Below, piece after piece: positions 20,542 to 30,624 of a stretch of 64,000 bases of DNA (the stretch's first letter is position 1; each line of letters starts with the position of its first letter). Source of the DNA: Closterium sp. NIES-65 (Eukaryota > Streptophyta > Zygnematophyceae > Desmidiales > Closteriaceae). The notes under the pieces are model-generated. The model was not told where the DNA came from. It did no database searches and saw only the letters and a list, made by a program, of their open reading frames with translations. The DNA is taken from NCBI GenBank assembly GCA_948144175.1, contig CANXME010000399.1, positions 1 to 64,000 on the forward strand, in the 5' to 3' direction. The position numbers and the translations under genes are program-made.

Positions 20542-22378
20542 ATGGCTGGACCTGACGAAAGGGGTGGCAAAGGTGCTGGAGGCAGTGGAAAAGCCTAAGC
20601 TAAAGGCCAACCCTGTGATTCAGCCATGGCGCCCCTGCAACCAAGTCTTGGCCCATTTAGGGATAAGCCTAGAGTATTTGGCCTTGACAAGTTTAACTGT
20701 GACAACTTCGCTGAGTGGCTCTGCTAGAGGTGATGGAAGGAACGGAGAAGCGCCCCGAGAACGACCTGGAGAAGAGTCTGCGGGTGCGGAAGAGCGCATA
20801 AGGCTTATTTCCTACTTGGCCAAGCGTTGGGGAGCAGCCAAATCTGTCACGATAAGCCATCCCAGCATGAACCAAAGAAAGGACGCCCTCAAAGGCTGCT
20901 CTCAAGGATGTACATGCTCCTACAACAGCGGCTGTAGCGGTGATGTTGGAACGGCAAATGGCGGCACTACGAATTGAAGAGGATGAAGCGGTTGAATAAG
21001 GGGAGCTTGTAGCAATCACGCCACATGTGTCCGGTCTTGTGGCAATAATGGCACTCGCCGTCGAAGCGATTACGTCCGCGCCCAAAGCTCTTGTTGACAC
21101 TGCCGTAATCGCCACTCCAACTGCATATGAACGTGACAACCGCGTTCCTCAATGTCATTCTTGAGGAAGAGTTTTTCATGGCGCAGCCAGAGGGGTTTGA
21201 TGATGAGAGTAGCAGAGTTTTGAAGCTGAAGAAAGCTCTCTATGGGCTGAAGCAGGCCCCTAGGCAATAGTGCTTGAAGTTGCGCGAAGTTCTGGAGGAG
21301 ATCGGCTTCACTCCTTCAACGGCCGATCACTCCTTGTTCAAGCTTGGAGAGGGGGAGCAGAGGAGCTTTGTGGTGGTCTATATGAACGACATCCTCATCT
21401 TCTCACCCTCCTCTGAACTTGTGAAGGAGGTGATGCTGAAGCTTCAGAACAAGTTCAAGTGCCACTTGGTGACGTGAACTTCTACCACGTACTTCACATT
21501 GAACGTGATGTGGAGGAGCGGTCAACGCGAGTGCATCAACGGAAATACCTGGAGGCATTGGCTGCTAACTTTGGGCAAAGTGAAGGCTATGTGGCTACTT
21601 CATTCCTTTCTGGGTTCAACTGTGTGAAGGGACCAGAGGAGGAGAGCGATGGCAAAGAGGAGAGGCGCTGTTTTCATTTATTGGTGGGCAGCCTCATGTA
21701 TGCCGCGATAAACACCCGACTGGATGTTGCCCTAGCTAGCTAGGGCTGTGAAACGCCCTAATGAGGAGCAGGTAGCTGCTGGAATGAGGCTGGCCAAGTA
21801 CCTTGGCCAAACAGCGATCGTTGGGCTGCAATATTCGGCGGCGGCACAAAGGCGCCAAAAGGGCGCGGCTGGTGTTGAACCCAGGCGTTTGTTCCTCACA
21901 GCCTTCTCGGATGCCTCCTATGCATCAAAGCCAAAGGACACAACAATTGTTGGAGGCTGCATTTGCTGTGTTGGTGGAGGCACAACTGCTTGGGAAAGCA
22001 AGAAGCTGGTTGACCACGCTTTGAGCTCGGCCGAGTTCGGATACATGGCACTCTTCAGTGCCGTACGGGAAATTGTGTGGCAGCGGTGTTTGTTGGCTGA
22101 ATCTGGGGAGGAGCAGCAAGGTCCTACCCCACTCTACTGTGATAGCCAAGGTGCCATTGCACTAGCTAAGAACCCCGTGTTGCATGGCCTCACCAAGTAC
22201 ATTAGGTTGAAATGGCACTAGACTAGGAGCATGGTGGCCGCGGGTGAAGTTTATTTGCAATACACGCATCAAGCCAAAATGATGACCAAAAGATTCGTGC
22301 AACAGCAGTATTGGAAGTGTTGCAAGCTGGCTGGGATGGCACTGAACCGAGAGGAGCAGATTCTACAACCATCAATTC
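20542..22378 (+). pseudogene. Broken gag-pol of G
   Basis: A Gag start (MAGPDERGGKGAGGSGKA, then a stop) leads to FGLDKFNCDNFAEW. Most of gag, protease and integrase are gone or scrambled. RT resumes near 21119 ([21 protein letters not shown]) with the active box changed to YMND in place of YVDD. A frameshift near 21470 precedes the RT thumb. RNase H follows, with FSDASYAS and CDSQGAIALAKN. A TAG replaces TGG at 22219-22221. It is clearly non-coding now. Confidence 0.88.
20967..21125 (-). pseudogene. Inverted gag zinc-knuckle fragment inside G
   Basis: On the minus strand this reads [18 protein letters not shown] followed by CHYCHKTGHMWRDC, a CX2CX4HX4C retroviral-type knuckle. The surrounding element reads on the plus strand. 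The piece therefore marks an internal inversion or an inverted insertion of gag DNA. Confidence 0.75.
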
Positions 22379-22640
22379 GAGGGGGACTTTATTGGTGCAA
22401 CCCTACGGTTTGCACTCGGCTTGTTGTTTGCGTGCGTGCATGCGTGTGTGCATGGAATAGTATGAGGGCATGGAATTATATGAATTTCATGCTTATAACA
22501 ATGTGGGCGTGGCGATTCATGATGTCGAATGAGTGTATCGAGTCAATAGCGAGTTATATCTAGTCGTGTGTCACGCCGTCATTTGTGTGTCGTACGCGGT
22601 TTTCTATTTTGTCGCATGTGAAACGTTGGGCGTGTCACAT

Positions 22641-22781
22641 TGTCAGTAGATCTGCATTGTGGATGCCCGATTGATCCTGGAGAGGGTTACAGGCGCGTTT
22701 GCCTGGGCGGTTATGGGCGCACTGACCTGCTACTGAAACAAGCCCTTTTATCCCAATGGTCTAGTGGTTGGGATTCTGACA
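22641..22781 (+). repeat. 5' LTR of T2
   Basis: The 141-bp repeat ends GGGATTCTGACA. Its last 25 bases resemble the 5' half of a tRNA-Glu-like gene (TGGTCTAGTGGTTGGGATTC). Confidence 0.93.
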
Positions 22782-22811
22782 TGGTATCAGAGCGGTCTCG
22801 GGTTCGATTCC
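22757..22811 (+). promoter_or_regulatory. Bipartite RNA polymerase III (tRNA-type) promoter across LTR/PBS
   Basis: The A box TGGTCTAGTGG (22757-22767) fits the consensus TRGYNNARNNG and lies in the LTR. The B box GGTTCGATTCC (22801-22811) fits GGTTCGANTCC and lies after the PBS. Their distance equals that from position 8 to position 52 of a tRNA. A D-arm (GTCTAGTGGTTGGGAT) and a T-arm (TCGGG, loop TTCGATT, CCCGG) can form. TCTGA in the LTR end can pair with TCAGA in the PBS around a 7-base loop. Acceptor strands do not pair. Activity is inferred. Confidence 0.72.
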
Positions 22812-22874
22812 CGGTGTATGCACATGTAGGCCGTTGCCGCTGTGCTTAGTCCTGGGCCTCCCAGTGTGGGGGGG

Positions 22875-23015
22875 TGTCAGTAGATCTGCACTGTGGATGC
22901 CCGATTGATCCTGGAGAGGGTTACAGGCGCGTTCGCCTGGGGGGTTATGGGCGCACCGACCTGCTACTGAAACAAGCCCTTTTATCCCAATGGTCTAGTG
23001 GTTGGGATTCTGACA
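22875..23015 (+). repeat. 3' LTR of T2
   Basis: This 141-bp repeat carries the A box but no B box behind it, because host sequence (CACATGTGTG) follows. A TTTT tract at 22980-22983 could stop polymerase III. Confidence 0.93.
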
Positions 23016-23562
23016 CACATGTGTGTGCAGCAGACTCCCGAGAACTCAAGAATGAGTTTATGGTGAAGAAACAGAGCCTTGGTTTCCAGATTCAAGTGAC
23101 TTTGAAGCTCGTCAAAGGGGCAAACTTCAAGATAGTGAGAATAGATACATTACAGCTTGTAGTGTAACATCTATCTTGGTATAGGTCCTTATGGAGGTCA
23201 GTTTCGAGACCCTTCTTGCTAGGCGATAATTTGGCGCTGTTCCACGTTACTGTACCTCAGCTCTTGGGGTTTGTAGAGGCTGGGAGTCATTCCCAACTCG
23301 TAACTCTTCCTAATTTGTGTTACAAGACTATAGTGGCTGCTATAGTGCTGTTTGTTCAAACTCAAGTTGCATCGTCAATTCTTGATGAAATCATGCGATT
23401 CAAAGTGCCTATTGTAGATGATGTCAAGACGCTTCAGATCCAAGTTATAGCATGCAATTTAGAGTTGTGACCAGAATGCTATAAACGTTTAAAGCCGCTG
23501 TGTAGAAATCCGGCCGTGCACTTAATCTTTCGTTTCAAGCCTATTGTGGTTATAACAATCTC

Positions 23563-23769
23563 CAGATTGGTACGTCATGGGATGGCGGTGGCATTCCTCT
23601 TAGTGATAATGTTTGCTTTCTTTATTGCCTTTGCTGCGCGTGCTCGGGGAGCTTGCATAATTTCAACGAAATTGTTGCGCACGTGGTGTCGGGTTGTCCC
23701 AGCTCGGCGTCATGGGCAATGTAGGGTTTTGCCCGTCGTTCAGGTAAAATGGTGACTACTGCGTCATTG
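23563..23769 (-). pseudogene. Gypsy element N, integrase C-terminal part between G and A4
   Basis: Read on the minus strand and joined in frame to the bases beyond A4, it gives integrase tail text: SPFYLNDGQNPTLP, then after a frameshift VEIMQAPRARAAKAIKKAN and ending NLEI at G. This matches the FYLVYGQ.P..P...AE.....A...LKKAQ..QK...N..R pattern of gypsy integrases. Stops and a shift show decay. Confidence 0.75.
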
Positions 23770-24862
23770 TGTTGGTGTAAGGGCCTAATAAACTCAAGCT
23801 ATTAAGACTTTATCACACTTAAAACCTCTCCTCGGGGTCACCTCCAAGGGTCCTTGGGTGCCTGGTACAAGACCAGCCCCTATCCTCGGGTCCGAGTTTG
23901 TAGAGAGAGGGATCAAGAGGGACTTAGTCAAAACAGCAAGAGTACCTTGAGCGTCGCGCAGCGTATCGTGCAGACCGTCGACCGGATTAAGCTGAGAATT
24001 TCCTATATCGAAGCTCACTCTAAGAGCTTTAAAATAAGCCAAGTTGCCTCGCGAAAAGTTCTGCCATTACGAAGTTATGGCTCGGACAGCGTTAGCCTAG
24101 CGTTGGAGTGCTAGCGTACTAGCGTTGACTCGGGTAGCATTCCGCCGTCGCACCGCGTAGAAAAGAAATTCCAGCAAGGAAGGAATTCGCTTGAATCAAT
24201 TTCACTATATTCAGGTACAAACAGAGAAGGAATAAATAGCTCTAGCTAGCAAGGACCTTGGGAATCAACCTGGGAACAACCAGGGATGATCCCAAATAAT
24301 TCCAAGCAACAGAACCAACCTGGCTGGACAAAATAGCAGGTGATAGGTTGGTGAACAACCTCTGGTTCTGTTTTTCCAACCTGGGAAAACAACAACCAGG
24401 TTCAGGTCCTAAAAACAGAACCTGTTTTGTCTTTGCCCAACCAGCCAAATGCTGGTTCCGCTGGTTTCCCCTGGCCCTGTAGCATGCAGATACAGACAAA
24501 CAACATCCAACCTTCACCTAAATTGTACCCCTATAGTGCCTGCCCTGCTACACTATAGTCAACCAAACAAAACAGTACAATTTCGAGTTGGATAGAACTG
24601 AATCTGCGCAATCAAGTAAGCCGAACCGCAAAGCTTCCATCTTGGGTTCCTTTGCGAGCTCGTCCTTTCTGCTTGTACTGTTCATAGCGCGTACAATGTT
24701 ATGCCGCAGCGCACATTTTGCGAGTACCTGCAAATGCTTCAAGCGAAAATTGCGAAAGCAAACAAACACACGAACATACCATTCACACGCAAATGCATTC
24801 GCACACGCATACTCGTACAAACAGACGGCAGGATGTCGTGCAATGTGAATTTGCACCCAACA
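23770..24862 (-). repeat. 3' LTR of A4
   Basis: This is the 1093-bp family A LTR in reverse. It lacks one base in the T run after GGTTGTTG compared with A2 and A5. The PPT lies just beyond it at 24863-24875. Confidence 0.95.
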
Positions 24863-24904
24863 CACTCCCCCTCAGCCTGCCGGCTGCATCCCCATCATTC
24901 CATA

Positions 24905-27900
24905 CTAGTTCATGCTCATTCCACTCATGCGCACACAACGCCAATGAGGCTCATCCGCAAGCCTCTTGGTGAGGAAGTCTGCTGGCTGCTGGTGAGTCTT
25001 GATGTAGATCGGATTCACCGTCCCCCTCTTCACCTCCTTACGCAGCCAGTGCCACTTGATACGCATGTGCTTATTCAGCCCATGAAGCACAGCGTTCCTG
25101 GCCATCCCAAGAGCTCCCTTGCTATCACAAAACAGCGGCGTAGCAACCTTTTGCTCCTGGCCAATCTCCTCGAACAGCCTCCTCAGCCAAATCACCTCCT
25201 TCACCCCATGGAACATCGCCATGTACTCTGATTCCACGGAAGAGAGTGCTGTCTCCGTCTGCTTCTTTGACCTCCAACTAACCGGTCCTCCCCCAACTAC
25301 GCAGATGTATCCTCCCACAGATGAGGAATCCTCCTTCTCAGAGGCCCACGTAGCATCAGTAAAGCAAGTAAGAAAAAGCTTGCCTTCTCCAAGCCTCTCC
25401 CCCTTCTCTTTCAGCACCTCAACCCCTTTCTGCTTCACCTGTGCAGATGCGGAGTATTGAACTCCAATGCTTGGGTGAGAGTTCAGATACTTCACCACAC
25501 GCTCAGCTGCATCCACCTGCTCCTCTGATGGATTCTGCACTACCCTAGCCAGCTGCCCAACCGAGAAAGAGATGTCGGGTCTCGTGTGAACTGCTGCATA
25601 CAAGAGGCTGCCCACCAAGGACTGAAATTGCTGCTGCTCCTCGGCTTCAACCCCTTCATCCTCTGCAGCTTTCACAAGCTTGAATTCTGCTGGCAGGGGA
25701 GTTGCAACCTTGCGCTCATTCTCAATTCCGTACTTCTCCCCAAGCTCCTTGATGAACTTCTCCTGGTGCAGCTTCAACCACCTGTGATCCAGATCCCTCT
25801 CCACGTGCATCCCGAGGTAGTACTTTACCTCCCCAAGGTTCTTGCACTTGAAGTTCTCCATCAGCTGCTGCTGCACCTTCTGGATCTCCTTCATGCTGCT
25901 GCTAAAGAGAAGAATGTCGTCCACATAGACCAGAAACAGCACCAGCTTCTCCCCCTCCCCCTTGAGAAAGAGGCTCTCATCACAGCTGCTGGTCCTGAAT
26001 CCCATCTCCTCTAAAACAGCTGCCAAGTTCTGGTACCAGCAGCGTGGCGCCTGCTTCAAGCCATAGATGGACTTTTTCAGCTTGCACACCCTGCCCGTAC
26101 CATCCTCATACCCAGGTGGCTGCGTCATGAACACCTCCTCCTCTAAAATCCCGTTGAGAAATGCCGTTGATATGTCCATCTGGATAATGAACTTCCCACT
26201 AACGGCTGCATCTGCCAACAAGACACGAAGGGTAGGGGGTTTGGCAGTGGGAGCAAAGATCTCATTGAAGTCCCGCTTCTCCTTCTGCATAAACCCCTTA
26301 GCCACCAACCTACTCTTGTAGATGGTGACCTGCCCCTTGTCGTCAGTCTTGATCCTTAGCACCCACTTGCATTGTACCGCTTTCTTTCCCTCAGGCAGCA
26401 CCACTAGTTCCCAAGTCCCATTCTCCAGCAGGCTCTGGTACTCAGCATCCCTGGAAGCTAGCCATTTGTCCCTATCTGGTCCAGCTAATGCCTCCTCCAT
26501 GCTAGCTGGTTCCTCTGGTGCAGGGGCAAGAAAACAGTACGCAGGTTGATCCTCCTCATCCGGGTCATAGCCATGCGGTAGAATCAGCAATGCCTCCTCG
26601 GTCCCAAGCTGCTGCTCCGCTACATCAGCTCTTGCAGTCAGCTTCTTAGTAGCCGTACGGGTACGTCCTGGCCTGGAGACGGGTGTCTCCCATCCCTTCA
26701 TAACGACACCCTTCGGCTTCTTAGTTTTCCCCTGCTGCTGCTCTCCTCCCTCGGATCCAGCAGCTCCACTAGTGCTACCGCTAATCTCCACACCATCACC
26801 TCCACCAGCAGGTGCCTCCTGCACCTTCTCTTTATCACCACCCTCTGCAGCTGCCTCCTCTCCCTCCTCCCACACACTAGGAGTCAGGTCCAGCTGCATG
26901 GTAATCTGCTCCATCTGCTGGGACACCCTGGCCTCCGGCTGTTTCTCCCAGCTCCCATACATCATGCCCTCAACAAACTTCACATCCCTGCTGTCAAACA
27001 ACACACCCTTGGAAGGCTCCCACAGCAGCCATCCCTTGCTCTCAGCTGCCAGCCCCAAATGCACACACCAGATTGCACTTGCCCCCAACTTACTGCGGTA
27101 GGTCTTGGGGACGTGGGCGACTGCCATGCAACCGAACACCCTCAGCATGTCCACCGGCGGCTTCCTCCCAAGCCACCTCTCCAACGGCACCCACGAGTCA
27201 TCCCCAACCTTTGTGAGTACCCTGTTCCTAGCGACGGTAGCGTGCCGAACAGCATGGGGCCACATCAAGTTGCCCAGCCCAGATTCTATGAGCAGCGCCC
27301 TAGCTGTCTCCAGAATTGTCCGGTTCGCCCGTTCTGCTACACCGTTGGACTGTGGGGTGTAAGCCGTGGTCAGCTCCCTCTGGATGCCCTGCTTCTTGAG
27401 CCAGGCCGTCATCTCAGCTCCAAGGAACTCACCACCCCAATCTGTCCTAATCCGCTTCACCACACACTCCGCTTGCTTCTCCACGAACGGCAGCCAATCG
27501 TCCCGAATCGTGGAGGCGGCGTGATCTTTCCGCTTCAGCGGATACGCCCACATTAGCCTGCTCCAGTCATCCACTATGGTTAGGAAGTACCGCTCCCCCT
27601 TGTGCCCTTGCACCGGCAGCGGCCCCACCAAGTCCATGTGGACCAGCTCCAACGGCTTTTTGCTCCTGCCAGCCACACTATGGAAGGGGAAACGGGTGAA
27701 CTTTGAAAGGAGGCAAATTTCACAGTTATCATCGGGTGGTTGTCCGTTCAGCTTTAAGCCCTTAACGGCTCCATCCTTCTCCAGCTGCTTCAGCAAAGGC
27801 ATTGCCACATGCCCCAAACGTCGGTGTGCAGTTGCCCAATCTGTCTCCCCAGATCTGGCCGACACTTTCACACCAACTCCTCCAACGGCGTTGCACTCCC

Positions 27901-29485
27901 CCTGGGATGCAGACCCCTCTCTAGCCTGCCCCCCACCGTGCCACGCCTGCGCCGGCAGCTGCCACATAGATCTGTACACGTCCTTGCTCTCGTGCAGATC
28001 CCAAAGCACCCGATTGCCCAGCTTCCCCTTATAAGTGCGAGCCCCATCCGTGTTGGTGTTCACCCCAGCCTTGCCAAGCTTACGGAGGGAGATGAGGTTG
28101 GCCTTCAGGTCGGGGACGAGGAGAACGTCGTGCAGCACCACCGGCTTGCCATCCGCTCCCTTAAATGCAGCTCGTCCCGCACCAGCCACCTTCAACATGT
28201 GTCCAGAGGCAGAGCACACCTCATTAATCGGTGCAGCGCGTACGTCGTCCAGCAGGTCCTTGCGCGGCGTCATTGTCCAAGCAGCGCCTGTGTCCAACAC
28301 CCAATAGTCCAGGGGGTGCAGCTCTGCTCCAGCCTTAGCAGATGCGTCTCCTTGCTCCCCCTTGTCTCCCATATGGAAGAATTGGCCCGCGGTGCGCTCC
28401 TTCTTCTTCTCCGCACCGCCGTTGCCCTTCGGGTTGTTGTCGGACGAATCAGCGACCATGTTGGCGCCGTTTTTCTGGTTCCTCCGCGCGCCGCCATCCT
28501 GGTGACGATTCTGGGGGGTCCATCCATCGGGTTTCTTATAGCACAAAAACCAGGGGTGCCCTTCCTTCTCACAATACCAGCAACTCCCTTTCATTTTGCC
28601 ACCAGCACCCGACTTGCCCCCACGTCCAGATTTCGCACCGCGACCCCAACCGGTACCTCCTTGTTGGTCGTTGGAGTCGTCGTCTTTCTTTGCACCGCGT
28701 CCAGCACCACCGAAGCCACGTCCTTTGCCACGTCGGCTCCCTTGCATCCCGTAGCCGCTGCTGCCGTCGTCTCCACCCCTCAGTTGGCGGCGACGGAAGT
28801 CCTCCTCCAGAATCTTCGTCCGCACCCACTCGAGCGTCCACAAGCTCTGGTTCTGCGGCAGGCTCAATCCGCTCGTAAATTGAAGCCACGATTCCGGCAG
28901 CAGCGAGAGCATCTTCAAGCACTTTGTTTGCTCCGGGTAGGTGATTCCTGCGGTCGCCAACTTCGCGTAGAGGTCGCGCAATTTGTCCAGGACAGGTTGC
29001 ACCGGCTCTCCCTCGCTCAGGCGCAACGCGGACAGCTCCCTCTCCAGCATCAATGTTGCAACAACGGAGGTCGGGGCGTGCAGCTCCTTCAACACCGTCC
29101 ACGCCTTCGGACCGCACTCAACCTCCGGCAGCAGGTGCATGACGTGGTGACGCTGGTTCAGCTCCAAACTCTGCGACATCAAGTAGTAGCCAGCCGAGGC
29201 GCGCTCGTCCCAATCTTCCTGAAGGGCGGGGTCACTCGGTCTAGGCTCCTCCCCAATCATTAGTTTCAGCAATCCGATTTGACGGAAATAAAGTTGCATT
29301 TTCCAGGCCCAATCATCATAGCCCTCACCATTGAACTTCTCGACGGTGAAGTTTTTCAGCACCTCCTTGATCAGCGAGCCCTGGCTTGTTCGCGCTCCCC
29401 TTGGCGCAGAAACACCAGAATCATGGCTGCCGCTACGATCTTGGGCTGAAGATTCACCAGCTACCGCCGAGGTGTTGCCCGCCAT
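24905..29485 (-). CDS. Gag-Pol polyprotein of A4 (Ty1/copia)
   Basis: This is an intact 1526-residue copia polyprotein with the same architecture and numbering as in A2: Gag, CCHC knuckle 302-315, protease DTGA 398, integrase D618/D682/E718, RT YVDD 1187-1190 and RNase H D1377/E1418/D1454. Replacements versus A2 and A5 include R683 to W, next to the second integrase aspartate (RTDWGGEF), plus Q to R in PLKRKDH and A to R in LTARADV. The catalytic residues themselves are kept. Whether the W next to D682 harms integration cannot be told from sequence. A4 represents a second young lineage. Confidence 0.95.
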   Translation of the reverse strand: MAGNTSAVAGESSAQDRSGSHDSGVSAPRGARTSQGSLIKEVLKNFTVEKFNGEGYDDWAWKMQLYFRQIGLLKLMIGEEPRPSDPALQEDWDERASAGYYLMSQSLELNQRHHVMHLLPEVECGPKAWTVLKELHAPTSVVATLMLERELSALRLSEGEPVQPVLDKLRDLYAKLATAGITYPEQTKCLKMLSLLPESWLQFTSGLSLPQNQSLWTLEWVRTKILEEDFRRRQLRGGDDGSSGYGMQGSRRGKGRGFGGAGRGAKKDDDSNDQQGGTGWGRGAKSGRGGKSGAGGKMKGSCWYCEKEGHPWFLCYKKPDGWTPQNRHQDGGARRNQKNGANMVADSSDNNPKGNGGAEKKKERTAGQFFHMGDKGEQGDASAKAGAELHPLDYWVLDTGAAWTMTPRKDLLDDVRAAPINEVCSASGHMLKVAGAGRAAFKGADGKPVVLHDVLLVPDLKANLISLRKLGKAGVNTNTDGARTYKGKLGNRVLWDLHESKDVYRSMWQLPAQAWHGGGQAREGSASQGECNAVGGVGVKVSARSGETDWATAHRRLGHVAMPLLKQLEKDGAVKGLKLNGQPPDDNCEICLLSKFTRFPFHSVAGRSKKPLELVHMDLVGPLPVQGHKGERYFLTIVDDWSRLMWAYPLKRKDHAASTIRDDWLPFVEKQAECVVKRIRTDWGGEFLGAEMTAWLKKQGIQRELTTAYTPQSNGVAERANRTILETARALLIESGLGNLMWPHAVRHATVARNRVLTKVGDDSWVPLERWLGRKPPVDMLRVFGCMAVAHVPKTYRSKLGASAIWCVHLGLAAESKGWLLWEPSKGVLFDSRDVKFVEGMMYGSWEKQPEARVSQQMEQITMQLDLTPSVWEEGEEAAAEGGDKEKVQEAPAGGGDGVEISGSTSGAAGSEGGEQQQGKTKKPKGVVMKGWETPVSRPGRTRTATKKLTARADVAEQQLGTEEALLILPHGYDPDEEDQPAYCFLAPAPEEPASMEEALAGPDRDKWLASRDAEYQSLLENGTWELVVLPEGKKAVQCKWVLRIKTDDKGQVTIYKSRLVAKGFMQKEKRDFNEIFAPTAKPPTLRVLLADAAVSGKFIIQMDISTAFLNGILEEEVFMTQPPGYEDGTGRVCKLKKSIYGLKQAPRCWYQNLAAVLEEMGFRTSSCDESLFLKGEGEKLVLFLVYVDDILLFSSSMKEIQKVQQQLMENFKCKNLGEVKYYLGMHVERDLDHRWLKLHQEKFIKELGEKYGIENERKVATPLPAEFKLVKAAEDEGVEAEEQQQFQSLVGSLLYAAVHTRPDISFSVGQLARVVQNPSEEQVDAAERVVKYLNSHPSIGVQYSASAQVKQKGVEVLKEKGERLGEGKLFLTCFTDATWASEKEDSSSVGGYICVVGGGPVSWRSKKQTETALSSVESEYMAMFHGVKEVIWLRRLFEEIGQEQKVATPLFCDSKGALGMARNAVLHGLNKHMRIKWHWLRKEVKRGTVNPIYIKTHQQPADFLTKRLADEPHWRCVRMSGMSMN

Positions 29486-29516
29486 AGCTACCTATATCGA
29501 GGATCACTATAACGCA

Positions 29517-29528
29517 GCTCTGATACCA
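29517..29528 (-). other. Primer-binding site of A4
   Basis: The minus strand reads TGGTATCAGAGC three bases inside the LTR, the exact initiator-tRNA-Met type. Confidence 0.9.
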
Positions 29529-29531
29529 GCT

Positions 29532-30624
29532 TGTTGGTGTAAGGGCCTAATAAACTCAAGCTATTAAGACTTTATCACACTTAAAACCTCTCCTCGGGGT
29601 CACCTCCAAGGGTCCTTGGGTGCCTGGTACAAGACCAGCCCCTATCCTCGGGTCCGAGTTTGTAGAGAGAGGGATCAAGAGGGACTTAGTCAAAACAGCA
29701 AGAGTACCTTGAGCGTCGCGCAGCGTATCGTGCAGACCGTCGACCGGATTAAGCTGAGAATTTCCTATATCGAAGCTCACTCTAAGAGCTTTAAAATAAG
29801 CCAAGTTGCCTCGCGAAAAGTTCTGCCATTACGAAGTTATGGCTCGGACAGCGTTAGCCTAGCGTTGGAGTGCTAGCGTACTAGCGTTGACTCGGGTAGC
29901 ATTCCGCCGTCGCACCGCGTAGAAAAGAAATTCCAGCAAGGAAGGAATTCGCTTGAATCAATTTCACTATATTCAGGTACAAACAGAGAAGGAATAAATA
30001 GCTCTAGCTAGCAAGGACCTTGGGAATCAACCTGGGAACAACCAGGGATGATCCCAAATAATTCCAAGCAACAGAACCAACCTGGCTGGACAAAATAGCA
30101 GGTGATAGGTTGGTGAACAACCTCTGGTTCTGTTTTTCCAACCTGGGAAAACAACAACCAGGTTCAGGTCCTAAAAACAGAACCTGTTTTGTCTTTGCCC
30201 AACCAGCCAAATGCTGGTTCCGCTGGTTTCCCCTGGCCCTGTAGCATGCAGATACAGACAAACAACATCCAACCTTCACCTAAATTGTACCCCTATAGTG
30301 CCTGCCCTGCTACACTATAGTCAACCAAACAAAACAGTACAATTTCGAGTTGGATAGAACTGAATCTGCGCAATCAAGTAAGCCGAACCGCAAAGCTTCC
30401 ATCTTGGGTTCCTTTGCGAGCTCGTCCTTTCTGCTTGTACTGTTCATAGCGCGTACAATGTTATGCCGCAACGCACATTTTGCGAGTACCTGCAAGTGCT
30501 TCAAGCGAAAATTGCGAAAGCAAACAAACACACGAACATACCATTCACACGCAAATGCATTCGCACACGCATACTCGTACAAACAGACGGCAGGATGTCG
30601 TGCAATGTGAATTTGCACCCAACA
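29532..30624 (-). repeat. 5' LTR of A4
   Basis: This 1093-bp repeat is nearly identical to the partner at 23770-24862. It is followed by CATTG and gypsy integrase sequence. Confidence 0.95.

Larger units (their letters stand above)
22641..23015 (+). mobile_element. T2: complete 375-bp TRIM with tRNA-like promoter
   Basis: Two 141-bp LTRs (22641-22781 and 22875-23015; TGTCAG...CTGACA, 6-bp inverted ends) differ at about four sites. They flank only 93 bp of internal DNA: a PBS TGGTATCAGAGC at 22782-22793 and a PPT-like GTGGGGGGGTG at 22865-22874. The 5-bp duplication CACAT (22636-22640 and 23016-23020) proves an integrase-type insertion into the G LTR. No coding capacity exists, so Gag and Pol must come in trans. 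Confidence 0.95.
19756..23557 (+). mobile_element. Decayed copia element G inserted in N
   Basis: Two related LTRs of about 0.75 kb (ending GGTTATAACA) flank a damaged copia interior with an exact PBS and a PPT-like GAGGGGGAC. The 3' LTR contains the complete TRIM T2. The right flank ATCTC continues the gypsy reading NLEI. The left LTR lacks its first 30 or so bases, and neighbouring gypsy bases are missing too, so the duplication is lost on that side. Confidence 0.85.
22390..23557 (+). repeat. 3' LTR of G, split by T2
   Basis: It starts TATTGGTGCAACCC just after GAGGGGGACTT, probably a mutated TGTTGG, and ends TTATAACA. Without T2 and its duplication it is about 788 bp. The right neighbour is ATCTC and then gypsy N. 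Confidence 0.78.
23770..30624 (-). mobile_element. Copia family A copy A4, complete, minus strand
   Basis: This full-length 6855-bp element is flanked by CATTG (23765-23769 and 30625-30629). It interrupts the integrase region of N, whose reading (VEFTYNNATSSM...TQ.SPFYL) joins across it. The two 1093-bp LTRs differ at about two bases (near 24711 and 30496), indicating a very recent insertion. The polyprotein is open throughout. Confidence 0.96.

Noticed and set aside
22750-22821. A tRNA gene spanning the T2 LTR/PBS junction
   Set aside because: A and B boxes and D/T arms are present, but the acceptor strands do not pair and the anticodon hairpin is one base out of register and lacks U33. Placement at an LTR/PBS joint explains it better as a promoter.
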